From: Spirometra erinaceieuropaei
Taxonomy: Eukaryota > Platyhelminthes > Cestoda > Diphyllobothriidea > Diphyllobothriidae
DNA: 64,000 nucleotides
Assembly: GCA_902702965.1 (NCBI GenBank)
Contig: CACRXP010000396.1
Coordinates: forward strand, 171,862-235,861
Direction: 5' to 3'
Positions 44,046 to 54,879 of this stretch are shown here, one piece after another. The notes beneath the pieces were generated by a model that did no database searches, was not told where the DNA came from, and saw nothing but the letters and a program-made list of their open reading frames with translations. A program made the translations under genes and the position numbers. The stretch's first letter is position 1. Every line of letters starts with the position of its first letter.

Positions 44046-44773
44046 GATTTTTAAAAGTCGCTTCCGGGCCCACCCTCAGCTGGCAGTGTCCTTCTCTGAC
44101 GCTCGATTTATATTTCTCATGGGGCCTACACCATCCTTTTTTTCATCTCAAACACCACCTCACCTTCTCACTGGCCACTCACGTCAGTCTAGGTTCCTCG
44201 TGTTGAGCCTTTCGCCAGAACGTACGCCAACTTCCTTTGTCTGCGCTATCGTATGCCGGCTGGGTGCATCCATAAATTATATCGCAGTGGCGCCGTCGCT
44301 GTCTGGATTTTTTGGTGAGCGCGAGTGTTTCTACGCCGCTTCCCTCGACTCTCATCTGTGGACCACGTGCGGCGTCTCACGCCGATGCGCTTGGTAGGGT
44401 GTCTGGCCTCAACAGATGTCGCCCAGCTCTAACGTAAAACTGCGTTTCGCTCGTGTGTCAACGATTGGCAGTAGTGGCTTTCCACATGAGGTCTCTCTGT
44501 GGTGTTATCTAGCGACTTATTTGATGCTGTCGACTGAACCGTCTCATCCTATTGCCCGAGCCGAACACTTTACAAATACCTAATCTAGTAAGAGGGGAAA
44601 GTGCAGAAAGTAGTATCAAGTAGCTTTAGTTCTGGCGAAAATTAAATATGCGTGAGTAAGTTTATTGCACATCGCGGAGATTGGACTGTCAGCGTCCAAT
44701 TAGTAAAGCCGATCAACGCGTAACCGAGTTTTTATTTTATAGTGAACCTCTTTTTAAATAATATCAGTTGCAG
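44046..44773. other. Unassigned stretch
   Basis: A 134-codon plus-strand frame (43993-44397) overlaps the Penelope remnant and shows no domain. Confidence 0.4.
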
Positions 44774-44975
44774 CATGACATTACCGACAAAGACAAGGAA
44801 GGCTGGGATGGCCATTTCTGGCCCCTTAACCGTCGTCAGTTCGTCGTGCCCAACCCCGATGTCTGTAACACCTGGGGTTCGATCCAGCGACCTGTTAGTT
44901 AGAAGTCCAACGTCCCTAACCACTGAGCCAGGGGCTCGTTGTCCTGTCGGTTGCAATCGAGAATATACAATGGTA
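44774..44975 (-). repeat. tRNA-derived SINE family A, left half of inverted pair
   Basis: Complement of the B-box region (GGTTCGATCC), A-box (ACCACTGAGCCA) and leader GAGAATATACAATGG. Joined tail-out to an opposite copy through CTCTGCCAC. Confidence 0.8.
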
Positions 44976-45300
44976 GAGCACCCCTCTGCCACTGTATATT
45001 CTCGATCGCAACCGACAGGACAACGAGCCCCTGACTCAGTGATTAGAGGCGTTGGACTTCTAACCAACAGGTCGCGGGATCGGGCCTCGGGTGTTCCCCA
45101 CACCTGAGAGTTGGGTATGACCGACTAATGACGGCTAACGAGCCAGAAATGGCCATCCCAGTCTTTCTTGTCATGTTATTCTACCCATATTACGCGCCGC
45201 TGTGTGACTGCTGGTTGGGCTCGAGAGAGAGAGCCCTAAGGCACAATGGGACGAGTGAGTTCCGTAAAAACGATCGGTGTGCGTCCTTTTACCACAGCAT
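44976..45300 (+). repeat. tRNA-derived SINE family A, right half of inverted pair, full length
   Basis: Leader ATATTCTCGATCGCAACCGA, A-box CTGACTCAGTGATTAGAGGC, B-box GGTCGCGGGATCGGGCC, body and full tail CTGGTTGGGCTCGAGAGAG to CGATCGGTGTGCGTCC. A fair reference for the family (about 320 bp). Confidence 0.85.
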
Positions 45301-46084
45301 CATTTGCGCCTGACGAGGGTAAAGGTGACTCCAATTGGAGTTAAAACTACTCACAGAAGCTAATCTTGTCCTAATGATGTCCTCACTGAGGTTGGTCACC
45401 GTTTAAAAACCGAATTTTTGGCGTAAATACCACTCTGAACACGTATTTGTAGGCAGAGTCACGTATTTACAATCCGCAAGCAGAAACGACATCCTGAGAA
45501 AATTTCTGTTTATTTCCAATCACTATAAAGTAAGTTGGGTTCGAATACGTTCGTCAGTAGCCACGAAGACGCCTTCGTTCATGGTGTCATTTTTGATCTT
45601 CGATCTACATGCTGTCCGCGTTCGATGGTTGTCGAAAAGATCATGGAAGTCGTTTTTTGCGAAATTTCGCAGATGAAGGTCGGTTCTTCTGCGTTTTCAA
45701 TCCACCGCAGGTAAACAGTGTGCCGATATGCTCAGCAATAAGAATTTGTATGTCTGAAGTGTGCCTTTTGTCGTGAAAACGACGTCGGAATCCGCTTTTG
45801 ACTTTGACTGGCTTTCGGAGACCAAACACTGGTGTTCAAGGACCGTGGGACTGTGTACCCGCTCTCTTAACACCGTCCTCCATGACTGCTTGGGCGGTTT
45901 CAAGCAGTGGATTCACTGCATCGTCAATGTGTGCTTCCACATGCGGCTTAGGTGACCGCTGCGCATTCCACACGCACAACGTGTTTCCTATCTCCACAAG
46001 AACCGAGCCCCCCAGAAGGGGGGGTGTCTCAGATCTCTTTTAGAAGGGTTACTGCAAAGATGACGGTTTGAGGAGACCCTTGCA
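45301..46084. other. Unassigned stretch
   Basis: No feature recognised. Confidence 0.4.
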
Positions 46085-46435
46085 GTTCAACCCTCAGTCC
46101 TGAGAAGGACTGAAATTTCGGACTGTGTCTGAAAAGGTCTGTTCCGAAGAATTCATTCCAAGTTAGCGCATTAATTTCCTCGGAAAGCAGACACGGCAGG
46201 GTGAAACTGGAGTTCGTATACCAGAAAACGCACGGCGAAGGCTGGGGGACCCACTGGTGAGCGAACCCCTCGCTGCTGCGTCAGGAAGCGACACAAGATC
46301 GGCGAAATACGCGTGTCTGGGCCTTTAACTTCTACCTGTGTTGTCAGTACGGTAAATAATTACAGCTGTATACTACTGGCTGCCTGTTGAGGGTTTTCGA
46401 ATGTTGTGCGGTTATGCCGCAGTCGCTGATGTACC
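46085..46435 (+). mobile_element. Hammerhead-bearing repeat, single monomer
   Basis: One unit of about 350 bp in the order: block GACTGTGTCTGAAAAGGTC, CAAGTTAGCGCATTAATTT, hammerhead, TACCTGTGTTGTCAGTACGG, GGCTGCCTGTTGAGGG, CAGTCGCTGATG. Supports a monomer length near the 346-bp period measured at 3565-3911. Confidence 0.75.
46249..46321 (+). ncRNA. Hammerhead motif with one core change
   Basis: ACCCA, CTGGTGA (46254-46260; core A6 is G), shortened stem II, GAAA at 46304-46307, ACGCGTGT, C, TGGGC. The A6 change likely inactivates it; the fold is otherwise kept. Confidence 0.65.
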
Positions 46436-46964
46436 GTGAAGCCCCTGCCGGAAGAGTCCCACACATAGGAGGACGCGTATGAAAAAGAAAGCTCATCCTA
46501 CCAGATTTGTTGATATAGCAGATCGACGGGATCTGAGGTTGAAACAACATTTTGCATAGAGTGTACTTTTCTGGTCAATAAAACTAGTGTGGATGGTATT
46601 CCTTGGGGCAGAGTTCACTCGCATGCATTGGTTTGACACTTGAATCCAAATCACACCATCTGACCTATCCACAACGGATCTCCAGCATTCGCGCACAATG
46701 CTTCATGCGTTTCACTGCGTTTTGCATCCAAATAAACCGTATTCTACAGTTTTAAGAGTTAATACCAGCGTACTCTGTATGATACACCGGCCGCCATTTC
46801 GAACCCGCAAATTTTCTAGTTACGTAGGGTGCTGGGAATGTTATTTTCCTCGTAGTGATTTACCACTACAAGTTCATCTGCCTACCACCCTCGTGATCGC
46901 AGGCGCCTGTCTCTTCCCCGAATTGACACTTCGTAAACGTTTTTGTGTGTATATGTGTGTTTTG
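46436..46964. other. Unassigned stretch
   Basis: No feature recognised. Confidence 0.4.
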
Positions 46965-47430
46965 CCCCTAAAACAAGCCACACGGTAGATTCACTGGACT
47001 AGGACGGGGACTAAATCGGGATCCGATGGGCGTTGTTGAGAATGCGCATCCATAACAAATGCCATCATTGGGATGTAGTCGCACGCCCAGGTGCAGACTC
47101 ACGCCGCGCCGGTTGGGATCGGAGGCGCCCTCTTTTTTTTCTTGATGTAGAATACTCTTTTGCGTGCGCGTTGTGGACCGGAAGTTACGGTGGCAATTTT
47201 AGTTGCGGGTTTTCGCCTTGTCAGCCACCTGCGTTCTTTCCCGCCTCCTGTCTTCGCGGTTATGTCATGACACACTCAGCCCAGGTGGGGGGAGGGAGGA
47301 GAGATTGCGGTAGATGCAGCGCGTATGTGCGTAGGCGTGGTATAAGTGGAATGAAGTAGATGTAGCGCAAATCTGCAATCCTGTAAGCCACACCTCACAC
47401 GAAGCTCCCCACTTAACCCTCTCCGTCGTT
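46965..47430 (+). repeat. Family B repeat, long copy
   Basis: AAGCCACACGGTAGATTCAC, ATAACAAATGCCATCATTGG, CGCGCCGGTTGGGATCGG, GTCAGCCACCTGCGTTC, AGATTGCGGTAGATGCAGC. Parallel to 37530-37945. Confidence 0.7.
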
Positions 47431-47861
47431 TATGAGAGAAGAATTGCTGACTGGGTGTTTACATAGCTGTCTCTCTCCCTCTCTCTTGTGCGTAGTCTGT
47501 CACGTGCGAAAAGTGCGCCCATAGATTATGTTTATAACAGAGTAACCACAGTCGGTTTGCTTACGAAACGCAATCCTACCGCCAACACCCAGCCCAGTTG
47601 GCCGGACTGCCCTTCCGATTGGTCCGTTTAAAAATAGCAGGCGCTTACCCCTGCAGCCTGTGCTGACTGGTTCTTTTTTTTGTACGGAGGCTGGCGGCAA
47701 GTACCGCGCGCAGCTGTCTCTACACGCTGTCACGAGCGATTCCGCTCACAAACGCGCTACCAGTTCAATCATCCCTGCTTGACTTCGGTTTAGTCATCCG
47801 CCAGCTGGGTCGTATTTGTGTTGCCGTAAAAGTTAAGTCCTCGGAGAGAGAGGCATCCACC

Positions 47862-47873
47862 ATGGCAGACAGA
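47862..47873 (+). CDS. Candidate very short first coding exon
   Basis: ATCCACCATGGCAGACAGA followed by GTAAGT: a strong initiation context (ACCATGG), four codons (MADR) and an optimal splice donor at 47874-47879 in phase 0. The upstream 150 bp is unique and fairly GC-rich, fitting a 5' untranslated region. No downstream exon is recognised. Evidence is only the combination of two short signals. Confidence 0.25.
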
Positions 47874-47879
47874 GTAAGT

Positions 47880-48369
47880 AGGGTAAAATCGCGTAGGAGT
47901 GTACCGATCATCGATCTGTCCTGGTCGCGAGGCGGAATTACCATCTAAAGCCATGGCGACGATGTATCAACAGTCGATAAGTATCACGGAGCCTAGGAGA
48001 TCGTTTAGCGATTATTGGCCGTCATGGGCCGACCGCATCCCAGTTCCAGGCCAATTATATTCTAATTTTCAGAGGTATGCCAGCAAATACCATTTACACC
48101 AAACAAGCTGAAACCTTCAGCCATGTGCAAAAATGCAGGTTGGGTTGCAGAAATATGGACTTTACGAAACTTTCCTTGGAGTCAACCTGCCTTAAGTTAT
48201 CAAGTACTCAACCTGAAAAAGACCCCATTTCTTACTCAGTTGTTTAAGAGGAGGCGGTTTTTTTATCGGTGCACTGCTGAAACGTTTTCGGGATCATGTA
48301 AGCGCCGAGAGTTGAAGACTACATCATATCTGTGCGGGTTACTATGCGACTGCCTATGATGTCCCTAAA
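47880..48369. other. Unassigned stretch
   Basis: No repeat or domain recognised; would be intron if the exon at 47862 is real. Confidence 0.35.
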
Positions 48370-48610
48370 TTGAGTCCCTTGGCGCAACGGGACGAGCTTG
48401 TCCCATAACCTGGTCGATGAATGCCTTTCCAGCGTAATTAATATTAATCTTACAACTGACATGACAACGAGCCCGTGGCTCTATTGTAGGGCGTTCGACT
48501 GCCTAACGCTCACTGACCAGAGGACCCCAGTCGAATCCCAGATCATTCATATTTGGATTAGGCTGACGACGCAGTCTCCCTTGTCGGTGTCAGCACCCGC
48601 ATCTCCGAAA
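48370..48610 (+). repeat. SINE family A, one tail fragment and one 5' unit
   Basis: 48370-48432 is a SINE tail (GCGCAACGGGACGAGCTTG, CCTGGTCGATGAATGCC). From 48433 a new unit starts with leader, A-box CGTGGCTCTATTGTAGGGC and B-box CAGTCGAATCC, ending in a TATATG microsatellite. Confidence 0.65.
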
Positions 48611-48660
48611 TATATATGTATATATATATATGTATGTATGTATATATATGTATATATTAT
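48603..48660. repeat. (TA/TATG)n microsatellite
   Basis: Mixed TATA and TATG units at the SINE 3' end. Confidence 0.9.
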
Positions 48661-48679
48661 TATAGTTTGTACCGTACTC

Positions 48680-48860
48680 CCAACATGCATATTAGACAAA
48701 AGTCCAAACATGTGTTTCGCCGATGTTTCTACTGCTGCGTAACGCAGGTCAGCGTCTCCCTCGGCGTTCCCTGGTAGATGAACTCCAGATAAATATCGAA
48801 CTTATAATTTCAGAAATTATTAAATGCGGGACTTGGAGTTAGGTGTCTGGAACGTGACTT
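48680..48860 (-). mobile_element. Hammerhead-bearing repeat, fragment
   Basis: Minus strand: CTCCAAGTCCCGCATTTAAT, CTGGAGTTCATCTACCAGGG, decayed ribozyme, then ATGTTTGGACTTTTGTCT. Same order of blocks as the other copies. Confidence 0.65.
48701..48765 (-). other. Hammerhead remnant with deletion
   Basis: Minus strand: ACGCTGACC followed directly by the inner hairpin TGCG...; the core GA and the 5' half of stem II are deleted. TCGGC-GAAA-CACATGTTTGG remains. Confidence 0.6.
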
Positions 48861-48869
48861 TACATATAT

Positions 48870-50039
48870 ATGATAGTATGATATGATAGTATAATAACAC
48901 TCAACGATCAGGTTATTGTGGTGCACGCTTTTAGGAGGGGGGGGGGGTGAGACGGCATAGACTGGGGGTACTTTGATAAAACTCTTTTTCGGGCTTGTTC
49001 TGCCAACCAATCGTCTTTCCTCTGCTATCAAAACTTAACCGAGTTCGGCCTGACAGGTAGTTGCCTCTTCTTGACCGATTTCGCTCATTCGTAGCTTGTC
49101 TGATCCGGGAAGCCAATTGGTCGGCGTGCGCCCATTCCTGCTCGAATATATACATATATATTTCCCGGGGTGTGTACCGTACTTGGCTGGCCCTTGCTTT
49201 GCAGCAAACCATATCTGTGGACGTTACGGCTTTTGAACTGGAAAATCACTTCTTTCAGCACCATTTAGAGATTCCTGGATTGTGTTAGACTGCGGATAAC
49301 GTTTCATTCGATAACGGGCGACCTTCGCGATATCCAAGCGCAGTTATGGTTTGTCACAATCTTTTATGGGTTAGCGTTCTGCCATGGTTCATGACTACTT
49401 ATTCACCAGAGTGGCAAGACCGCAGATGGACAACTAACAAGCTTCAGATTATGTCCCTTGCCCACTAGTACTGCCATCCCACTCACGATTGACAAGTATT
49501 TGTTTTCTGAAGTTGATTCTTCGCTATTCTTGGTGCGTTCCGTATGCACGAGTAATTTTTCGAGCAAACCGCCTTCAGTATTGCCATTCCGCCTTGCTAG
49601 ACATGTCTGCGGCACAAAAGCTTTCTGGGCAGCCATGTTGTAGATGATGGTCTCATCTTACCCTCTTTTCGAAACTGCTTGTAAGGTCTACACGCAACAT
49701 TCGACTTTAAACGAGAACATTTGGATTTCAGCCACCCCATGCATCTCGCCAAACGCGATAGCCTCAGAAGGTGCCCTTCTTTGCTGAAAAAACGGCTGCA
49801 AAGAAGCCGGGTACTTAAAAGTGCCTTCGCAAGATTTAACATTCGCGCATCTAAGGAGGCGTTGCAACTATCGGCGTCTAAGTGTACTGTAGATCAGACT
49901 GTGCAAGTCAGGCTTTGTTTTACTGAACTGAAAAATAGATAAAAAATGGATTCGGCAGACTGTTTCGCCTTTCATGGAAGTTAGGTTTTTTTCAATATGA
50001 AATGAGTGAGTTGAACAGCGACAGTCTGGCTGGAATTTT
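48870..50039. other. Unassigned stretch with a small SINE scrap
   Basis: 48890-48940 contains CAACGATCAGGTTATTG, a scrap of SINE tail. A run of G at 48937-48947. No gene recognised in the rest. Confidence 0.4.
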
Positions 50040-50760
50040 TGTATTAGAGACTAGCTGGACCCCGCCACGCGTTGCTATGGCTCAGTCTGATGAAATGTAA
50101 AAGAAAGAAAAGGGGAAGGGAACACGTTTCTAATATGTTTACTTTCATTATGCTTGCGGGTATACAATATTTTTTGTCTGTGCAGATAAAACGATTGTCT
50201 GATTTGCCGACTCGGGAGCACGCAACATATACTTGGTCATGTGAGTAACAATCAGTTTGCAGATCCAAACCGCACAATTCTAAGGATTGGCCCTGAGCTT
50301 TGTTGACTGTGATTGCAAACGCCAATCGGATCGGGAGTTGCAGCCTCCAAAATTGAAACGGCATATCTGGTGAAACTAGTGGAATGTGAGGGATAAGGAC
50401 ATGTTCACCTTTGAAGGATCCTGTCAAGATGGTGGCTTCCGCGACGTTGTTTGTTAATGGTTTTAATGCAAGCCGCGAACCGTTGCAAAGCCTCGGGGGG
50501 TTGATATTTCACAGCATGGTAACCGGCACACCGATTTTCAATTGCAGTACCTGCGCCGCCGTCCCTAGCAGATCAAGTGAATTCAAAATTTCTGTGGGAT
50601 AATTAACTGCCTCGTCTGCTTCCACAGCAGTGTCAACGGACGTGTTCACGACTGCCTCGCTTTGAATCTTAGAATGAATAGTATGGTTAAGTAGGTAGAC
50701 TTCTTTGTTCTTGGCCGCAAGCATAGCTCGTTCGCCCAGCCAATCGTGATCCGTATAAAA
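50040..50760 (-). pseudogene. Helitron helicase (PIF1-like), C-terminal part
   Basis: Helitron replicases fuse a Rep nuclease to a PIF1-like helicase for rolling-circle transposition. Minus strand: DHDWLGERAMLAAKNKEVY, VVEADEAVNYPTEILNSLDL-like text, LQLKIGVPVTML, then a TGA in place of an arginine codon (about 50515), NPPRLCNGSRLA, TGSFKGEHVLIPHIPLVS, FPIRLAFAITVNKAQGQSL (helicase motif V region), and VYVACSRVG (motif VI). Only one stop breaks a stretch of about 225 codons. Rep and the N-terminal helicase motifs are not present. Confidence 0.85.
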
Positions 50761-51094
50761 ATTGGAATGTTGGGGAATACCCTTGCAACCTATTCTTCTT
50801 TTGATGACACTAAATTGTCGAAGGTGGTAGGTTGTGAAGGGCTTTCCGAAGTCCGATCAACCGGCACCTTTCCATTCCCCATTACCAGCAATTGATGTGA
50901 GAATATCTCAGCTGATCAGTCGTTTTACAGTTGGAACACGCATATGTGTAGTTACTTTGAACGTCTGGATGTGACGCCACAAAGCAGAGGTTTTCAGGCA
51001 GGCCGTTATTTCAAAAGCTAATCATTAGAATGAAAAGTGATTGTACAGAGGCTGCATGATATACCATACTTGAGTGCACAGGCGCTAACTAAAA

Positions 51095-51169
51095 GCCCAG
51101 ACACGTGCTTCGTCGACATCCTGCCGCTACATGACACAACTGCAAGGTATTCGACTCATCAGTGGGTCC
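51095..51169 (-). ncRNA. Hammerhead ribozyme with compensatory stem II change
   Basis: Minus strand: CCCA, CTGATGA (complement of 51156-51162), stem II GTCGA/TCGAC, GAAG, short stem III, GTGTC, TGGGC. Relative to other copies the second pair of stem II changed from C-G to U-A on both sides, keeping the helix. The base at 15.1 is G instead of A, which could still pair with U. Confidence 0.75.
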
Positions 51170-51365
51170 CCCAGCGTCTCCTGTGTGCTTTTGGGGTAGA
51201 TAGTAAAGTTTTAAAGTTGCAGGTTGTTAATTTCCAGATAATCATATCCAATTTCAGTCTGGGCCTGTTAGTCTCAAATAGACTGATTTACCCCAAGTTG
51301 GGGAATTAGCAACCTGCAATTTCGAAACCGGAACACCTGTTAGAAAACACACAGGGAACGCTGTG

Positions 51366-51440
51366 GGACCCGCTGGCGAGCCGAACCCCTCGCAGTTGTG
51401 TCATGCAGCGGCAAAATGTCGGCGAAACACATATCTGGGC
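51366..51440 (+). ncRNA. Hammerhead motif with one core change
   Basis: ACCCG, CTGGCGA (51373-51379; core A6 is G), stem II GCCGA/TCGGC, GAAA at 51423-51426, ACACATATC with reduced stem III, TGGGC. Probably inactive. Confidence 0.65.
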
Positions 51441-51700
51441 TTTTAGCTAGTACCTGTGCTCTCAAGTATGGTATATCGTGAAACCTATGCATATACTGCT
51501 GACTGCCTGTTGGTAGTTTATGAATACTACGCGGTTATTTCACTGTGATTGATCCATTTCGGACTAAATTATTCATATCAAACTTCACCCTGTGCCCATG
51601 AACCTTAAATAGACCGATTTTCTTTATGCTAACTACTAGTTTCTAATAGAATTAACAACCTACAAATGTGACTGACCACTTTTGTGCTTGCTTGGGCCCC

Positions 51701-52384
51701 GAAGTGTTAATATTTAAAGTTTTGGTGGGACCAAATTGATTGCTCCTGTCATTCAGCACTGTCCCAACGGACTTGCGCTTTGTCCAACGGAATGTCAAAG
51801 ACCTACCGACACTTCGTATGCGTTCTCGTATTGGCTTCGAGGGACATCGACGGCAGAGGGGGGAGGCTGGGGGCGTTGTATGGGTCGCGCGGTTATATGC
51901 GTTTCGAAGGTCATCGCTGGGACCTCTGACGGGTCTCTTTCAGGAGCGGAGGGGGTGGGGTATAGCGCGGGCCGCCGTTAGGCCCGACGCCAAAAGCGCA
52001 CCCCAAACAGCCTGATGCTTTACTGACTTCCGTGCACACGTGGCTGAATGTCTGGGGACTTGGCTGGCATGTGTGGGTCTGTGACTCATTCACGGACAGT
52101 GGCTTACCGTAATGGTCGCAAATGCGTTCGGCGCATCTCGCTTTCACTGGGCCGCTGTGTGGGTGGGCAAGGCACAGACGCCCCTCTCCTAGCGTCCAAA
52201 AACGTGCATTTCACCTGTACAGCACGTCCCCTGTCCGTCGAACGCCTCTTTTCCCAGTCCGAAAGACTGCCAAGGCGGCCGAATCTTCCCCCTCCCTCAA
52301 ATAACGTGCTGCTATCATTTGTGCGCGCTCTGTTATAATTTAAACCACCGCTGGCATAAGGAACAAGCACCGTGATGCAGATTG
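51701..52384. other. Unassigned stretch
   Basis: GC-rich parts with overlapping short frames on both strands; nothing recognised. Confidence 0.4.
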
Positions 52385-54340
52385 AGTTAGCCGGATACAA
52401 AGATCCGAAAACCACCTCCGTTCCATGACTGATTTTGTTGAGCAAAGTTTTGAGTGGATCTTTTCTCTGACGCTTCCAAGTGGACAGCAACAATGAGCTG
52501 AAAGGGCGGATGATCGCGCAGAACATGCCCAAACCACCACAGTTGTCTTTCTTGGGTGACCCGCGATATCCCCGCAACGTTTTCGCAGCCAATACGAACT
52601 GTCTCTATCGAGACGAAGCCAGTGTGCTTCACTGGATGGGTGGTCCGCAGGGAACGGTGCTAGAGCACCTCCAGTTTTCGTTCACCTTCCATTCACTCAG
52701 TTCAGCATTCACAACCGTATAGGAAGACTGACGGAACGGCTACCGGCTGTGTCCCAGTCTTTATGGTGATGGAGAAATCGCGACGGCTCCAAATGCACTT
52801 TCAAGGGGTTGTGATAACTCTACGAGCAGCATCGATCCGGAAGGCGGTGTCGTTCTTGCCTTCTCCAGTTGGCAGCAGTTTCGCCGCAAGGAATTTGGAA
52901 CTGTTTGCTTCTTCAAGGTGACAGCCATTGATCCCGAGGGTTTCCTTCTCCCGACAGCGGATGCTGTTCGAAAACACTTGGGTCTTTGATGGACAAACTG
53001 AATGACTTGGCAACCTACTTCATTACCGACATCACATTCTGTAGATCGCCAAAGCTTGACGCGAGGAGGGCGATACCGTCAGCTCAGTCGACATCAGTCA
53101 ACTGACGCCCTAGTGCAAATTGAACACGAAACTCTGTGAAGTCCTTCCGAGGATCCAGTCATTGACGTAATTTAACAGAACTAACGACACAATATAGTCC
53201 TGTCGAACACCGGGTCGAAAATCGAATTGCCGGGAGCGATCGTTATGGATCAGAACTCGCGCACTGGTGGAGCGATAGTAGGTCTTGATGATGACGATGA
53301 TTTTAGCCTTCACATCACCTAGTTCTCACTATTCTCCTCAGGGACTCACGACGGACGGAATCGAAGACAGCGGCGAAGTTAACAAAGCAGAAGACCGTTA
53401 TGGCGGAATCCAAGAGTGCGACGCAGCGTGAATATCTGGTCCGCGAATCCACGCCCTGCTCGGAATCCGACTTAGTTTGGCCTCTTCCTGGAGTCACGCA
53501 CTGTCTGGAATCGCCTGAGGAAGACAACACCGAAGACCTTCACAACAACTTCGAGGAAACTAATGCCGCGTTAGTTCTCGCATCTTGTCTTACCACCCTT
53601 CTAGAAGACAGACACACGGATGCTCGAACACCTTGCTCCATCAGCTCATGGAGCTAGGGCGCCAGCGTATCGACACAAGACTTGTAGATTTTTGTTGGGG
53701 TGCCTTCCTGCGGCAACTTCTCCCGCTGAATGAGGGTCGCGCAGGTTTGAGAGGGATAAAAGGCCACTGCAGAAGAGAGCAAGGGTGTGATGGGTTGCTC
53801 ATAAAAGTTGAGAGGGAGCTGGGAGTGCTCACGCCAGCGATCGATCTTGATCGAGTTATCGCCAATAAAGCCGCCATTCACATCGCAAACAGAACTACTT
53901 ATTGTTGAGCGCTTGCCGCTAACTTGGCAGATAATTTAGTAGAGTTTTAGAGGGTCACCAATGTTTGAGGCCTGCTCCATGGAGGTCGCCATTTCAGCTA
54001 AATATTTTTGCCAGTCATCTCTACCCGACTTTGCTGGCTCAAGTCGTCTTGGCGGACAATTGCAGGATTCTTCCTCTGATCCAGTCACTGCGGCGCCGCT
54101 GATGGAATACGAGAGTTGTCTCAGACTGGTAACCTCGGTGATGACCATTGTCCACTGCCTTCTCCGTCGACTTGGGTCGTAAAACGGGATCGGATTTCTG
54201 TACTCAGGGCGTCAGGGGTGCTGGGCTGTCGGGGGTTTGCGACATCAAGGCGCCTCTCAAGTGACATTTTAGGTACAGATGAAGGGACGACTTCGAAGCT
54301 TGTGTGGACAAGGGCATCACTCATCGACCTGTTATCGTAA
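52385..54340 (-). pseudogene. RTE-like reverse transcriptase and C-terminal region
   Basis: Minus-strand text in several frames: LSTEIRSRFTTQVDGEGSGQW (54150), DDWQKYLAEMATSMEQA (54000), DVNGGFIGDNS, EGTPTKIYKSCVDTLAP (53660), CEN-stop-RGISFLEVVVKVFG (53560), motif A CFVNFAAVFDSVRRESL where the catalytic D is N (53360), motif B DFRPGVRQDYIVSLVLLNY (53200), then LGINGCHLEEANS and RIDAARR (52830-52940), WWFGHVLRDHPP (52520). The YADD motif C was not found. Multiple stops. Confidence 0.8.
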
Positions 54341-54344
54341 GCTC

Positions 54345-54870
54345 AGCTGTGGAACCGTGAACCAACTGGAATGTGTAGTGGTCAAGCGGTGTGTATGTGT
54401 GCAGTCTGAGCACTACAATAATCAGGGCAAATCCTAGTGTTGTAGGGAGAAGACGGAAGGCACCAGAATGAGGGGTTTATTGTGCACATAACCCAGAGTT
54501 GTCCTCTCAGGCAGCAATGGTCACTGGCGAAGCCAGGGCTGGGGTTGACTGCGTCCAGTCTTGCCTGAGAGTCCGTGGGGCAGTGGTGGCAGCCGTTTTT
54601 GTAGGCTCGTGGACCAAGCTCAAGTGGTGGCCAGTCAGTGTGTGTTGCATTTGCCGAGGGGTGGTGTCCCAGTGGCTTAGGTTGTGGTTGCAGGGGGGAG
54701 GTGCGTTCAAGCGGCCTCATGGGCGGCTGCCGCTGTGCGGACGCAGGTATGCCCGAGCTGTCAGTCGTGTGACTGCAGCTCAGCGCGTCTGGAACGGCTC
54801 ACTGCAAAAGGATGGGGGACCTTGGGGCCAGACCGCTCATGATGGCTGCCCGCTACAAATGTAGTCTACC
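54345..54870. repeat. Unknown repeat inserted in the RTE
   Basis: It separates the RTE segments ending LTWHSNDGH (about 54880) and starting with the linker (54330). GGCAGCAATGGTCACTGG at 54511-54528 recurs at 30193-30213. The start (GAAGACGGAAGGCACCAGAA, then GGTTTATTGTGC) resembles the opening of Penelope pLTRs, so it may be a solo terminal repeat. Confidence 0.45.
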
Positions 54871-54879
54871 TGACTGGCC

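Larger units (their letters stand above)
51045..51700. mobile_element. Hammerhead-bearing repeat, divergent pair 3
   Basis: Left half (51050-51200) carries a minus-strand ribozyme, right half (51330-51480) a plus-strand one, with inverted blocks AAGTTGCAGGTTGTTAATT and its complement near 51300-51330. A trailing block 51490-51660 (CTGCTGACTGCCTGTTGG) completes the right unit. Confidence 0.75.

Noticed and set aside
43993..44397. 134-codon plus-strand gene
   Set aside because: It overlaps the antisense of a Penelope RT remnant and has no features of its own.
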